Positions 36,850-48,555 of a DNA stretch of 64,000 nt are shown here, piece after piece. The position numbers and the translations under genes are program-made. Every line of letters starts with the position of its first letter. Within the stretch, counting starts at the first letter, position 1. The stretch is from Torreya grandis (Eukaryota; Streptophyta; Pinopsida; Cupressales; Taxaceae), in NCBI GenBank assembly GCA_037957365.1, contig JARHVA010000123.1:1026501-1090500 (forward strand), in the 5' to 3' direction. Below the pieces are notes generated by a model. It had not been told where the DNA came from, did no database searches, and saw only the letters and a list, made by a program, of their open reading frames with translations.

Positions 36850-39800
36850 TCTGATGTATTTGATATGCTTACCATATCCAATTGCATGTTTTCATAAAGT
36901 TCATCTAATCAGTTAGATGTGATATCCAGTTGTTTACTTCTCTCCTCTTGAGCTGAATTTGATTCTTCATTTAATTCATCATCTACATTCATCAATGTTT
37001 GAATGGCTTAACAATTTCTACCAACATGAAACATACAATTTTATAATGATAATAAAAAATGATTTTGAATGGGTGTCCACCTATAACTTCTCAAATTCAT
37101 TGATAATTATAATATCTAATATCAAGGGTCGTACATTCTCAAAAATAATGCAATGTAGATAATTCATTAGTCACTAGTATATTATGCATTTAAAACTTAT
37201 GATACAAAGGATTTAATTCAAATATGAAAATAATTTAATGTATAACTACACAAATTTTATGATATAATTATCAAACCATGTACATACCTAGGGGTGTCAT
37301 AAGATATGAATAAAGTTTAAGCATCATCTCTAGATTTGATTTTTCCACTATATATATCAATGAAGTCATATTTAAATTTGAAACAATTTGTATCACATTT
37401 ATGCCTCCATAAAGTACTAAAAAGGGTATGAATTTATGTTGCATCTTGATAACATGTGCTCTCAAAATTTGTATATCTCTCATACCTACAAGGATGTTAT
37501 GATAAGACAATATAAATATCAAATAGCCTCATAATGTCAAAGGGCTAATTATGTGACCATTCAAGTTTTATTCTAAATTATTCATTGACCTTGTATTTTG
37601 AATCATGGACACCATAAATGTTAAATACCACTACTAGTCCCTCCAACTCACTTTCCATATTCAATATTATGTAACATCGTTCATAAATAATTTTAATATT
37701 TCATTTAGCCTTTTCCATGTAGATCTATATAGAATTATGAAACAATTAAGTTTTGAGCACTAAAATAATAAATATGCACACACAATTCATTTCACTAGAC
37801 CCAATGCAATGGACTAAATCTATAATATCACTTCGTGTGACATCAGTCACAACATTTCAATAAATTGTAAAAATCACCTCTAGATTAAGAGAAATATGGT
37901 GTTCTAGTGCTTCGATTATTTTACCCAATATAAAAGGAAAATCACACTGACATGTAAAATCATAAGCATCATTCTCCCTTGATAATTTTTAGTAACTGGT
38001 GATATATAAAGTTCTAAGAGGTTGATGAAATCCTTTGATATTGTTATATTATCTTCAATTTTTTTCTAGATCCCTTGCCCTATTTGATTTCTCTTTCTTT
38101 TTCTCTTTTTATTTATGAGTTAATCACATAGTTCAACAAATTTAGTTTCATGCATGAGAAATTTTTGGATCACATTGTATGCATCGCATCTCAAGATAGT
38201 TACTTATAATTTATTTAGGAACCCATGAATTCAAGTAGTTTATAATTTTCACCCTTGAGACTCTAGTATCCTTTTCTCTTATACAATAGGCACTTAAAGT
38301 TTTTGAGTTCACATCAGGGTAAGTAGTCACTCAAAACAAAACTATCCACTCAAAAATTTATTTGTAAGTACATCCAATTCTTCTTCAAACATACCTCGTG
38401 TGCCTCTAAATAAACATGCTATAAATTTATCTAATTAATTTGGCTTAAAATCTGGGTCACTATCTTTTTTATGGATGTAATCTAGCCCATCATTTATTTA
38501 GAGATAAAAAAAATAGAATCCATTTTTCCCATATTTCATCAAGAATAATGAAAAAAATAGCTTATTAATGAGGTCGACTAATTATTATTTTTTTAAATAT
38601 TCATAATGTCTTATTCAAAAGTTTTTATGCAAATATAAAAATAATCTACATTAATTAGACATAAAGAGTAATTAAATGATTTCTTTGTCTTTTTTATTAT
38701 TAGTTGAACTAAATTAAATATTTTAAGTAACCTTTAATTTTTTGCCTTATCACGACCTAGAGCAGGGCACTGCTATTTTTTACATGATCCACAATGCCTT
38801 GTATTTGTATAATTTATCAATAGAATTTTTTGGAACACATATTTTATTGTTTGTAGATATTGATTACCTACACTGTTGTGGCTTTGATAGGAATAATATG
38901 AGATATTTATTTTTATTCTATCATGAAAAGTATAAAACTCATTATTTTTCACAATAATTTTCATAGTTGCAATGATATGTTGTCCATTGATGATGTATAA
39001 GTTATTCTCTAGATCCTAAAATTCATGCTTAAGCTTAATGCCCAAGATATCACTAGTTACATTTATGAAGGGAAATAATCCCCCCCACCGCCGCCGCTCC
39101 CCCACCACCACTAAATAGGCACAATATTATACAACATTGAGCTAACCAGTCTATCAACACTAGCTAGATCAAGGGATTTGTACTGGTATTTAGGAGGAGC
39201 TTGGTAGCAACATTCAACTCCAATCTTGAATGATTTTTAATAGAATAATAAAAGTTGAATATCTTTAGATGTTGAAGAGTCACTATTATTAAATTCATTT
39301 TCAGCTTGATTCAATCAAGTTTTCTCCCTTGTGGATTCCCTTAACTCTTGAAAGCATGATACTAAATTTTATTTTTCCAACTTGGTCAATAGTTGACCCA
39401 TCATATGTAAAAAAAATTTAATGAAAAGCTTCCTCCCTCATTTATTTATCCATATTTAATAAGTAGGCAACAAATGAAGTGAATGTCTATTGATAAAGTC
39501 TTAGGAATGTTATTTAATTTTTATTACATATACTTTCACCAATTTCCACTCTAGAGGTGTCCATCTATAAAGAGTTCTAATTTACAAATATAAGAATATC
39601 AAGAATATTTATGATGTGTTTTGAATGAACCCTAATACTTATTATATATAATATAACCTCTATCTCTATTTGAATAATTTGGCATAAGTGGCCATTGTTG
39701 TCTATCTATTGCACTTGAACACTTATTACATTATCTAAAATATATTTTATGTTTAGCACTATCTCAACTGATGTATGTTCCACTAACAGGGAATGAAACA

Positions 39801-39945
39801 ACTAGAGGTCATTATGACAGTTAGATAGAGAATGGGTTTCTACAAACCACCACTCATCTCTTTTATCCTAGTCCAATAGACCTTCAATAACTAAAATACC
39901 TTGATAGAGAACATTACCCACAATATCCATTGTAATTCATGTTGG
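36850..39945 (-). pseudogene. Unrecognised decayed coding-like region
   Basis: On the minus strand several blocks read like ordinary mixed-composition protein with far fewer stops than this AT content predicts. In order they include: 39930-39600 (DEWWFVETHSL, LLVEHTSVEIVLN); 39400-39110 (QELRESTREK, PPKYQYKSLDLASVDRL); 38964-38773 (NNEFYTFHDRIKI); 38490-38200 (LDYIHKKDSDPDFK, LFRGTRGMFEEELDVL); 38060-37290 (ENDAYDFTCQCDFPFILGK, SELEGLVVVFNIYGVHDSK, YERYTNFESTCYQ); 37000-36850 (NVDDELNEESNSAQEER). Frames shift between blocks, by indels, introns, or both. I do not recognise the family, and no RT, integrase or gag motif is present. The text suggests a large, mostly helical protein. A host pseudogene is my reading; an old mobile element or chance frames remain possible. 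Confidence 0.4.
39080..39112 (+). repeat. C-rich CCN/CCG tract
   Basis: The run CCCCCCCACCGCCGCCGCTC and its continuation CCCCACCACCACT is the most GC-rich stretch in the window. It is an imperfect trinucleotide repeat (CCG, CCA) inside AT-rich DNA. Confidence 0.8.
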
Positions 39946-40184
39946 AAAACTTTAGTTATAATTTGTCAGTTTAAATATATCACGATGAAATTTTAAATTT
40001 AACATGCTTTTGAACCATGTAAAAATAAACTATTTAGACTATTTAGATACATTAGTCACAATATCATAATTGTTTTGAATGGATGGTTATTACTTAAAAT
40101 TATAAATTATTAACATAGATTTGATAGAAAAACATAAAATTTATTATTATTAGCCACTTATTGATAATAATATTATAGACTTAT

Positions 40185-40733
40185 GTATAATGGGCACATG
40201 TTCATTCTAAATCAAGTCTATTGGAATAATATGAACATTAGTGGCCCATATTATTGATATCTTGTGTAGATTACATAAGTTAAGAATACAATCCATGTTA
40301 CTTAGACTATCTTTATAGAAGATTTTCCATTATTTTCATGTTGAAGTCGTGATTGTTAGTTCATGTGCCTAGTTATAATGAATTTTTGTTTATTTTAACT
40401 AATCTTGATGAGTTATATTGTTTTAATAAAAATTTAATATATGTGGGTGTGTGTTAAAAATATTATAATTGTTTACATCTAACCCACAACAAGTATTGGT
40501 TTATGACATCTGCTTCACCACTATAATTTATAGTAAGTCAACTTGGAATGGTTTAGAATTCAATTGGATCATAGAGCACCATTATTTTATGCATCACTTT
40601 TCCTTATTTTTGTGTTTTTATCAGATAGACCTTAGTTTAGATCAACTAGATGGTTGGGTCAACAAAGAGAACACCATTTCATACAATATTATTCTTAATA
40701 TAATATTGTAGAATGGGCATATGCCCATTATAC
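40185..40733. mobile_element. Candidate MITE with 25-bp terminal inverted repeats
   Basis: The left end (40185-40209, GTATAATGGGCACATG then TTCATTCTA) and the reverse complement of the right end (40709-40733) match at 22 of 25 bases. All three differences are transitions. The span is 549 bp and has no transposase; an 80-codon frame at 40469-40711 has no recognisable domain. Size and ends fit a non-autonomous DNA transposon. I cannot see a clear target duplication, so the superfamily is open. Confidence 0.5.
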
Positions 40734-42239
40734 AAAAGATAAGAATATTGGATTCCTAATAATTGATAATTACCATTTTTTTGGTGACTAACACACCCCA
40801 ATGTCTAATTAAAATAGGGATTGATTTAATTAAGAATAAATCACTAAACACTACTTCTAGGGACCAATTAATTTTACTCTGCATTTCTATTATTAATTTT
40901 TAATATGCATTAAACATTTATTACAACCATAAAAAATATAAAATGACAACAATAATAAAAGTGTTTATCACATAGCCATTAATAATACACAACAATAGAA
41001 ACAATTATCTTTTTTTAATATAATAGTTCATCATTGCATGTCCATTTAGGGTTATAAGGCACACGAGTCATTTATAATGCTACAAAATTATATTTGTGTC
41101 TCTTGATTTCCTTATTTCTTTGTCCTCCGAGGTGCTTTATATTTCTATTTGAAAAAGATAAACTTTCACACTCTTCCCTACCTATTCATTTTTTGGATGT
41201 GTCCACACCCTCCTCCTCACTTCCTTACAGTCCTTTCTAAATGTCGATGAAAGATTATGCACTAGTAATAGGTCAAGATCAAGATTGATAAGCTTATAAT
41301 TTGTGCACATTAGATCAATATCCTCCTCCCTAGGGGTTATAGTTCAACTCTATGATGAGCTATGTGTTCTAAGTGAGTTTTATCCTTCATGTAGGGTTCA
41401 CCTTCATTTCTAATGTGACCAAAAATCCTCCTTAAAGGGTGCATGTAATCCACCATATTACGTATTGTTCTAGGTTACACTCTAAAACAACTTCTTCTTA
41501 ATAATTATCTTTATGTTGAGGAGAGTCTATGTACACACTACTAATTCTAGTAGTGTGGAGACTGTGTCCCCTCTCCTTGACACACCATCACCTTTTCCCT
41601 TTGAAGTCCTTCCATCCCCTAGGGGATCTATTATAAGGAATACATTTCTTGTTCTCTCTCTATAAAGTCTCCTATACCGTCTTAGTTATATGTGTTGAGC
41701 TTTACATTCTTGATCTAATTTATCATTATATTTTTTTTTTCTACTTGTAACTCATGACCTATACCCATCTAATCTTTATGGAGGGCCTTGAATCTATGCC
41801 AAGTCATATCTAGATGCCTTAAGAGTTAGTGTATAGTAGTCCACACTTCCTCCTTATCATTCCTCTAGTATAGTATTTATAGTCATTATTTTATTACATG
41901 ATCTCAATATGGGAGCTAAATATTATAACCTCTTTCATGTAACCTCACCCATGCACACACAAAGTAATAATAAAATGAAAAAATGAATATTTCATGGGGT
42001 TTTAGGTTTTTATCTCTTTGGATTCACATAAGGGATCCTAGACTCCTTCCTTAAAATAACATCCTCTTGATTAAAAAACACCACCCTAACCACATTTCCA
42101 TTTAACATCCTTATTCACATGCCAAATGTATCTCTTTATATTTATGAGGGTTGGTTACCAATTGATCCAGATCATGGGTTGAATCTATCCTACTAGTACT
42201 TTGTATCCTAATTTATAAACACCTATTTATAAATCCCAT
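40734..42239. other. No gene recognised
   Basis: AT-rich DNA with stops in all frames and no long open frame. A somewhat less AT-rich part at 41100-41900 reads loosely coding-like on both strands but shows no motif I can name. Confidence 0.45.
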
Positions 42240-42880
42240 GGCCAATTCATATCTCGAGTTGCTTAGCTTTGACATTTCATGGTTGAATCATGTGTTGAGC
42301 TTCCCAACCTTGTCAAGAATAAATTCCAAAGTCTTTGTCATTAAGTAAAAAATTAAGCCATGTAATCCTATAGTAATACTATATAATCATACATATAAAA
42401 ATATACTTCATATTATCTATATTTCTTTATGACATCACACAAAAACATTAAGATAAGAATATTCATGAAGAAGAGATGAATATTTTCACACTTTAATAGT
42501 AATATTTTAATTAGTTTTAGTAGTGAATTGAAGGGAGAATAGATCCATTCATATTCATATCCTAATCATGTATTTAAGCTATATATTTAGAGTTGACAAC
42601 TATCTGACTATTACTTTGGTGACCATTTATAAAAATACATGTTCATTAATTGTAAGGCCGAGTCATATATCGAGCCACTAAACTCTTATATTATATGTCT
42701 GAGTCATGCCTCAAGCCACTCAAACCTATCAAAAATGAGTTTTATTGTCTTTGTCATTAAGCATAAAGGTAAATAGTGTAATCATGCAATCATATTATGT
42801 CATCAGACGTATACAAACATTCTTCATAGCATCCTACAAATCAAAACAAAGAAGAATAGTCATAAAGAGGATGAAATACA
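42240..42880 (+). repeat. Degenerate direct duplication, about 400-bp spacing
   Basis: Two blocks share order and wording: the first (about 42250-42480) has GAGTTGCTTAGC, GAATCATGTGTTGAGC, GTCTTTGTCATTAAG, GTAATC and an ACATCACAC...AAGAAGAG end; the second (about 42658-42870) has CGAGCCACTAAAC, GAGTCATGCCTCAAGCC, GTCTTTGTCATTAAG, GTGTAATC and AAAGAAGAATAG. They are probably copies of one old repeat. Confidence 0.5.
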
Positions 42881-43190
42881 ATTGTCAAGATATGAATAAA
42901 TGTCTTCCTTGTAAATTGACCTCTGAAAAATTAGATATTAAAGTCTTGGGTATATCAAAATGTGTTGACATGAAAACAAATTCAAATTATGAATTCATAT
43001 TTTAGTGTTCCAAACATGTTAACGTCTATAAAAAGTATCAATTTAGATTGGTTATCATGTCCTCTTAATAATTTTATACTATAATTAATAAACACATAAA
43101 ATAATTCAAGATCTCAAAATTATTATCTATTATATGTATTATTTATTATTATTTATTTATTCTTTATTCTTTGATATGTGTATCTTTGTA

Positions 43191-43226
43191 GGATGTCACG
43201 AGGTGTAACCTAAGCTCTGATAAATC
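43191..43226 (-). other. Decayed gypsy leader and primer site
   Basis: On the minus strand TATCAGAGCTTA (43211-43222) matches the tRNA-iMet primer site apart from its first three bases, and is followed by GGTTACACCTCGTGACATCC, a leader wording common after the primer site of plant chromoviruses. A related sequence is at about 34149-34160. It would mark the 5' end of another minus-strand gypsy element whose LTR lies to the right, but I cannot delimit it. Confidence 0.35.
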
Positions 43227-43909
43227 CCTATGTTCAGAGTTATGCCATAGTATAACCATTGACCTTTGAATTTTGTTGTTTAGTTTCATGAATAACCTAC
43301 CAAAATCATCCTCATACTTAAAATTTTAAATAAATAGAAGAGAAACCTCAAGTTAAAAATGAGTAAATGATGACTTGAATCCCACCAAACAAAGTAAGCA
43401 AGGATAGGTGAGTTGAGAACAAAATCCATGACATCTAATTTTAGATGCTTAATATAAATGTGTAGGTTGACTAGATACAACTCCCTATATAAATACACAA
43501 ATGATGTCAAGTAAATGATAAATCATATCATATCAAATAAAAATATAAACCACTATTTGGGACATTAATCAGCCAAATGCAATTAATACAAAATGGAAAC
43601 TAAAACACAAAATAACCTTAATGTCACATAATAAATCAACAAAACTAATGATATGGATAAAACATGTCCTACCAACAATGAAATCTAGGTTAACAAAATG
43701 GTAGATGTATAATCACGAAGAAATTATTTCACAATCTTATTTGACTCCACCATCTCTACCAAAAACTATATAAAACTCTAAAAAATAGATCCAACCTCAC
43801 TTTCATTCCACCAAGATTTATAAGAACCAAAACTATATAAATTTTATGCTAGTTACATTTGAGACTGTAAGAGATACAATATAAAATAGTGAAGGAAAAA
43901 ATGGTTCCC
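43227..43909. other. No gene recognised
   Basis: Contains an open frame at 43286-43510 on the minus strand (74 codons, hydrophobic, no domain). If the primer site at 43211 is real, part of this would be the LTR of that element. Confidence 0.35.
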
Positions 43910-45720
43910 CTAATCCTTGCAAATAAAAAAACACTTGCCTTACCAAAATTAAAGAATGTTCTAAAAAAATAGTTAGCCCCAAATCAAGAGGGAGCATTTT
44001 CCAAGCTACCACATGAGGTTTCTAACATAGAAGATACATTCAAATACATTCATGAAAATTTGACATAAATTAACAATACCAAGATGGAGGTAGATCAAGA
44101 AGAACTCATACATGATATACCAGAACAAAAGATGTGATATTAGAACCCTAAATCAAAAGCAATTACAAATATGAAGCTTGATGTTTGGTCAATATTTACC
44201 TACTTCATGTTGGTATATACTAAAAATATCTTCCTTGAGTAGTCTCAAGTTATTAATCCACAAGACATTGAGAGAGTAACCATGTTGATGAATGAAAGGA
44301 ATAGTCCTATGAAGTATGAAATGAAGGGTTTAGTAAAATGATTATTAGTCACTAATTCTCTAAAATCTAATAAAGGAAAATACAACATTCACACAACAAC
44401 TGTTCCCAATGCCACCTACAATACACTTTGAAAATAGTAGCATGGAAAATATAATTTAATAATAGGTAAGATGTCACAAATCATAAGATTACATTGGTGG
44501 CATTTGATATGTTATCAATGGAGATCAAATAAACCTCTTCCAAGGCCTCTTATAAAATTTCAACGTAAAGATTTAGAAGATCAAGAAAGGTAAACATGAT
44601 TTCTTCTATGGATCTTTGTTGTTTTACCTAGATATGTACTACACAAACACCCTCCCAATAAAATCTCAACAAATATAATGGGATAAAAAAAATACCATAG
44701 GATAATAAGTAAAAAATCATCTAAAGACTATGAATGTAAACTAATAAGTTATGAAGTGATTATGTGGGGAACTGATTTATAACAAAATATTAGTTCATAG
44801 TATCATATTTCCTCACAAATAGTATAAAAATACAATAATTTTTTTTCATTTCTTCCACCACTGACCACATATATCTTGACCTATATGAACAACATACCAA
44901 AATTGATCCCCTATTTCAATATGAATTTTTAGATAACCAAATCAAATAAAATGTTCCCATCATCTGGTCCTTTTCATGATTATTAGGAAATTTTAGTATA
45001 AATAAATTTCAATCCACTATGAAAGAGTTAGTCTCTAAATTACAAGGACCATAATCTAGTGTAAAAATAACTAAAGAGGATGAAGACGTAAAAAAATAGA
45101 AACATCTAAGGAAATAAATAAAACTAAGGGAAAATAAGTTTGGTTCTAAGAAGTAGAATAAACAACAATACTGGAGGATGTATAGGTACCTAAAAAATTA
45201 AAGTTATCCTAGTCCATATAAATAAATTGTGGATCCATGGGTGTTGGGTTTGTTCACACAAGAAAACCAAGAACACATCTCCCACCAAAAATAATCAAGA
45301 TGCCACCCATAAGGAAACAAAAAAAAATAGTACAAGTGAGAAATACATCCCTACACATTCAGATCTATATTTTAAAGAGTCCCCTATTAATGTATTTTAT
45401 ACAAAATTAATATTAGTGTCATCATCACACATAGAATGCAAACAAATAATGAATATAGAATAAGCCATGTCTATTGCATTGGCTAAATCTAAGAAATAAG
45501 TTGATAAAGCCTTAGCCAAGGTAAAGGGTGAAAAAATGAATGAAGAAAATATATACAAAGAAATGGTTGCAATAAAAATAGGTAGACGATGAGAAAAACC
45601 TCAAAATGATGACACAACCAAACAAAAGACAATTGAGCCATTAGAGGTATAAAAAAAATAAAGAAAAACAGAAGAATAAAAAAGTAGGTAAAAAAAACAA
45701 GATAAATGGTAAAGAGGAAA
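43910..45720 (+). pseudogene. Coding-like remnant, Lys-rich, family unknown
   Basis: From about 43914 to 44430 one plus-strand frame has about half the stops expected and reads as plausible protein (EGAFSKLPHEVSNIEDTF, MEVDQEELIHDIPEQ, INPQDIERVTMLMNER). A second, Lys- and Glu-rich part runs from about 45227 to 45715 (78 codons open, then ALAKSKK, VDKALAKVKGEKMNEE). Nothing identifies it. A gag or LINE ORF1 of an unnamed element is possible because such proteins often end in basic tails, and it stands immediately before a copia LTR. Confidence 0.35.
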
Positions 45721-45721
45721 A

Positions 45722-47007
45722 TGTTGGAGATGTGAAAACATAATGCCTCATTTTATTTTAATGGAAAAGCCTGAAACCTATAGTTGCTACAAGTAGCCTG
45801 TAGAAGAAACCTGCAGTGGCTATGGGCACCCTATAGGTGAAAACCTACAGTTGTTATGGGTAGCCTATAGATGAAACTTATAGTGGTTGTGGGTAACCTA
45901 TAGGTGAAAATCTATAGATGTTTTGGGAAACCTATAGGTGAAGATTATAGTTAATATAGGCAACCTGTAGATGAAACCTGCAGTGATTACGAGCAGCTTA
46001 TAGGTAAAAACTTGAAGTTGCTATAGGAAACCTATAGGTGAAGATTGTAGTTGTTGTGGGCAACCTGTAATTAAAAAGTCAGTAGCATGATTGATGCTAT
46101 GGGTTTCTATATATAAGTTTTATTATCAATTGATAGGGATAGGTTGATGTCAAATTTTAGTCCTATATTGTGGATCGATATAAGCACTGTGTGGTCATGG
46201 TTACATTGGCCACAGATCTATACTGGTAGGGTCATGAAGGTCTATTGTTAATGATGCTCTTGTAGGCATTGATTGAATGTAGGAGAAACCTAAAGATGGT
46301 CATATGATGATTTTTCAATAGCTCATGCATCACTATCATAGTCATATGACTATTTAAAGTAGTTTGTTTTTAATATCTATAAAAGATTTTAACTGCAGGA
46401 AGTTGTAATAGATTTGTACTTCCTTCTTTTGCAAGGAAGTTGTAACAGATTGTAACTGCAAGAAGTTAGAATAGATTTTGCACTTCCTTATTTTTAGTGG
46501 TCATCCCTTTAAAAGTGGGAAAAGAGGTAGAACAATGAAGTAGTTTTGAATTGTAGATAAAAAAAAATAAAAGGTGAGAATGTAGCTACCTAGTAATTGA
46601 CAAAAAGATAAAATTATCTTCAAACAAACGTGTTGCCAGAGTGCTCTGATATAGAGACTGAGGAGCAAGAAGTGCTAGGCACTTGTATAAATTCATTTGG
46701 AAGTTTGAATAGAAGAATTGTTGAGTTTCTTGGTGGGCATAGCCCAACATTTGGGTGAACCACGTTAAATATTATGTCAATATTTTTGTATGTTGTTTTT
46801 TATCATCTCTTATTTCTCTATTTTCTACATGTATTTGTTATTCCATATTTATTTGTTTAACTTACAATTACATATTTAGATTATTTTTAATTTATGGGTT
46901 ACAAAGTAGATTTTGATATAAATTTGTAAACTCAATTATTCTAATCTGGGCAATCGAGTAATATTGTATGTAATAAAATCTTGAAACTTTTTGTATTTAA
47001 CTCAATA
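45722..47007 (+). repeat. 5' LTR of truncated copia
   Basis: It starts TGTTGGAGATGTG and ends at CAATA two bases before the primer site (a probable C-to-T form of CAACA). A 33-34-bp minisatellite occupies its first third. No second copy is in the window, so the length rests on the start motif and the primer site. Confidence 0.7.
45775..46078 (+). repeat. Minisatellite, 33-34 bp period, about nine units
   Basis: Units begin CCTATAGG or CCTGTAGA at 45797, 45830, 45863, 45897, 45931, 45964, 45997 (CTTATAGG), 46031 and 46064. The rest of each unit is like TGAAAACCTACAGTTG followed by TTATGGGTA, with many substitutions. It lies within the copia LTR. Confidence 0.9.
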
Positions 47008-47009
47008 GG

Positions 47010-47021
47010 TGGTATCAGAGC
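47010..47021 (+). other. Primer-binding site, tRNA-iMet, perfect
   Basis: TGGTATCAGAGC, followed by CATC, lies two bases after the LTR end and about 100 bp before gag. Confidence 0.92.
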
Positions 47022-47109
47022 CATCTTTATGTGGTTTTGTGTACTATTTTGCAATTTGTAAATCTCTAAAATATCTCAGACTCAAAGTAATATCTTCTCA
47101 AGTGGGAGA

Positions 47110-47905
47110 TATGGAACAATGGTAGATGATGGAAGAAGAGTGGTTGATAAGTTTAATGGACATAATTTTATTCTATGGAAGATGTAGACAATTGACTATC
47201 TATATTAAAAGGACCTCTATCTACTGCTTGATGGAAAGGCAAAAGGATGGGGAAAGAGAATAAATGAGGAATGGAATGTCTTAGATAGAAAAGCTTTGGG
47301 AACCATAAGGCTCTACTTGGGAGGAAGTGTTGCCTCCAATATATCTGAAGAAAAGACTACAGAAGAATGTATGACCACCTTATGCAAGTTGTATGAGACA
47401 CCTTCAATAGCAAAAAAGGTGTATCTGATGAAGAGGTTATTCAACCTGAAAATGAATGAGAATTTAAGTGTAGTTAAACATCTGAATGATTATAATACTA
47501 TTACAAATCAGTTAACTTGTTTGAAAGTAAACTAGATGAAAAATTCAAGGTCTTGTTACTATGTTCCCTACCTGAATCTTGGAATAATCTTGTGATGGTT
47601 GTGAGTAAAAACATGTTCTGGATCAATACTCTTAAAATGGAGGATGTTGTTAGAGTCATAATCTCTGAAGAAATGAGAAGGAATACATCTGATGAAACTT
47701 TAAAAAGCAATTCATTAAATGTTGAATCTAAAGGGAGACAAAAGAATAGATAGAGAAGTAAGAGCCATGGATCAAAGGGAAGATATTTATCTTCAAAATA
47801 TAGATCCAAGTCAAAAGGAAGAAGTGTTGTATGCTAAAACTGTGGAAAGTCTGGCCATATAAGAAAGCAGTGTTGGGATCCTAAAAATAATCATGAAGAG
47901 TAACT
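47110..47905 (+). pseudogene. Copia gag with zinc knuckle
   Basis: The frame reads VVDKFNGHNFILWKM at about 47148-47192, the usual capsid opening, and is open at 47296-47535 (RLYLGGSVASNISEEKTTEE, LCKLYETPSIAKKVYLMKRL). After a shift of frame it continues as PESWNNLVMVVS and MRRNTSDETLKS. The knuckle at about 47833-47880 reads CVC-NCGKSGHIRKQCW-like, with the Cys, His and last Cys present and a stop beside the first Cys. It would coat the element RNA. Confidence 0.87.
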
Positions 47906-47957
47906 AAATAATGATAATAACCAAGAGAGAAATATTGCCTCAAGTGATACTACTATT

Positions 47958-48180
47958 GTGTATCAAGATGCCTTAGTTTTTTCATGTGATACAAAGGTTG
48001 AGTCATGGGTGATTGACTCAGGGGCATCTTTTCATGCTACTTTCAATCCCAAGTATTTTACAGACTATGTAAGTGGTAAGTTTGGCCAAGTTTTCTTGGG
48101 AGATAATGAACCCTGTGATATTGTTGGCAAAGGGTCAGTAAAGATCAAGCTATAGAATGGAAATGAATGGATACTCAAAT
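47958..48180 (+). pseudogene. Copia protease, truncated
   Basis: It reads ESWVIDSGASFHAT, so the aspartic protease triad Asp-Ser-Gly is intact, then VFLGDNEPCDIVGKGSVKIK and NGNEWILK. One stop (TAG for Gln) interrupts it. The reading frame ends where the next LTR begins, before the motif that normally precedes integrase. Confidence 0.87.
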
Positions 48181-48190
48181 AATCATTCAT

Positions 48191-48555
48191 ATCTACATAC
48201 GATTAACACAGAAAATAATGCTAAATCATTGAGTTGAATACACAAACATATTTAAACTCATTGATAAAAATATTATATTGCACTCTCTTCAAAAATCATA
48301 TGGGTAATTACAATATATATATAAGAAGACTATTTCCTATAATTGGGGAGATACAATGCCCACCAAAATATCACACAAATCTCCCTAAATAAACTTTGAA
48401 TAACTCAAAAACTATATATGAATATATTATTATCAACAATATATTTGTGTAACTACTAACCTATATAAAACTAACCCAAAAGCTATTAATGTAATAATGT
48501 TATGATAATAATATTTATGTCAGTACTAATAATGTGAGCACACTATACCTTAACA
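48191..48555 (-). repeat. Short LTR, probably a solo copia LTR
   Basis: On the minus strand it starts TGTTAAGGTATAG and has the TA-rich composition of a short copia LTR. The opposite end is uncertain; if the flanks ATTCA (48186-48190) and TTTCA (48556-48560) are a mutated target duplication, the LTR is 365 bp and its last CA has become TA. No primer site or internal region adjoins it. Confidence 0.45.

Larger units (their letters stand above)
45722..48190 (+). mobile_element. Ty1/copia, 5' part only
   Basis: It consists of a 1.29-kb 5' LTR, a perfect iMet primer site, gag and protease, then breaks off at about 48180-48190 where an unrelated short LTR begins. Integrase, RT, RNase H and the 3' LTR are not in the window. 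Confidence 0.85.

Noticed and set aside
45775..46078. CRISPR-like array
   Set aside because: The units abut with no unique spacers, drift in sequence, and lie inside a plant retrotransposon LTR.
47501..47809. Minus-strand frame of 102 codons
   Set aside because: It lies opposite the copia gag, which has clear domain text on the plus strand.
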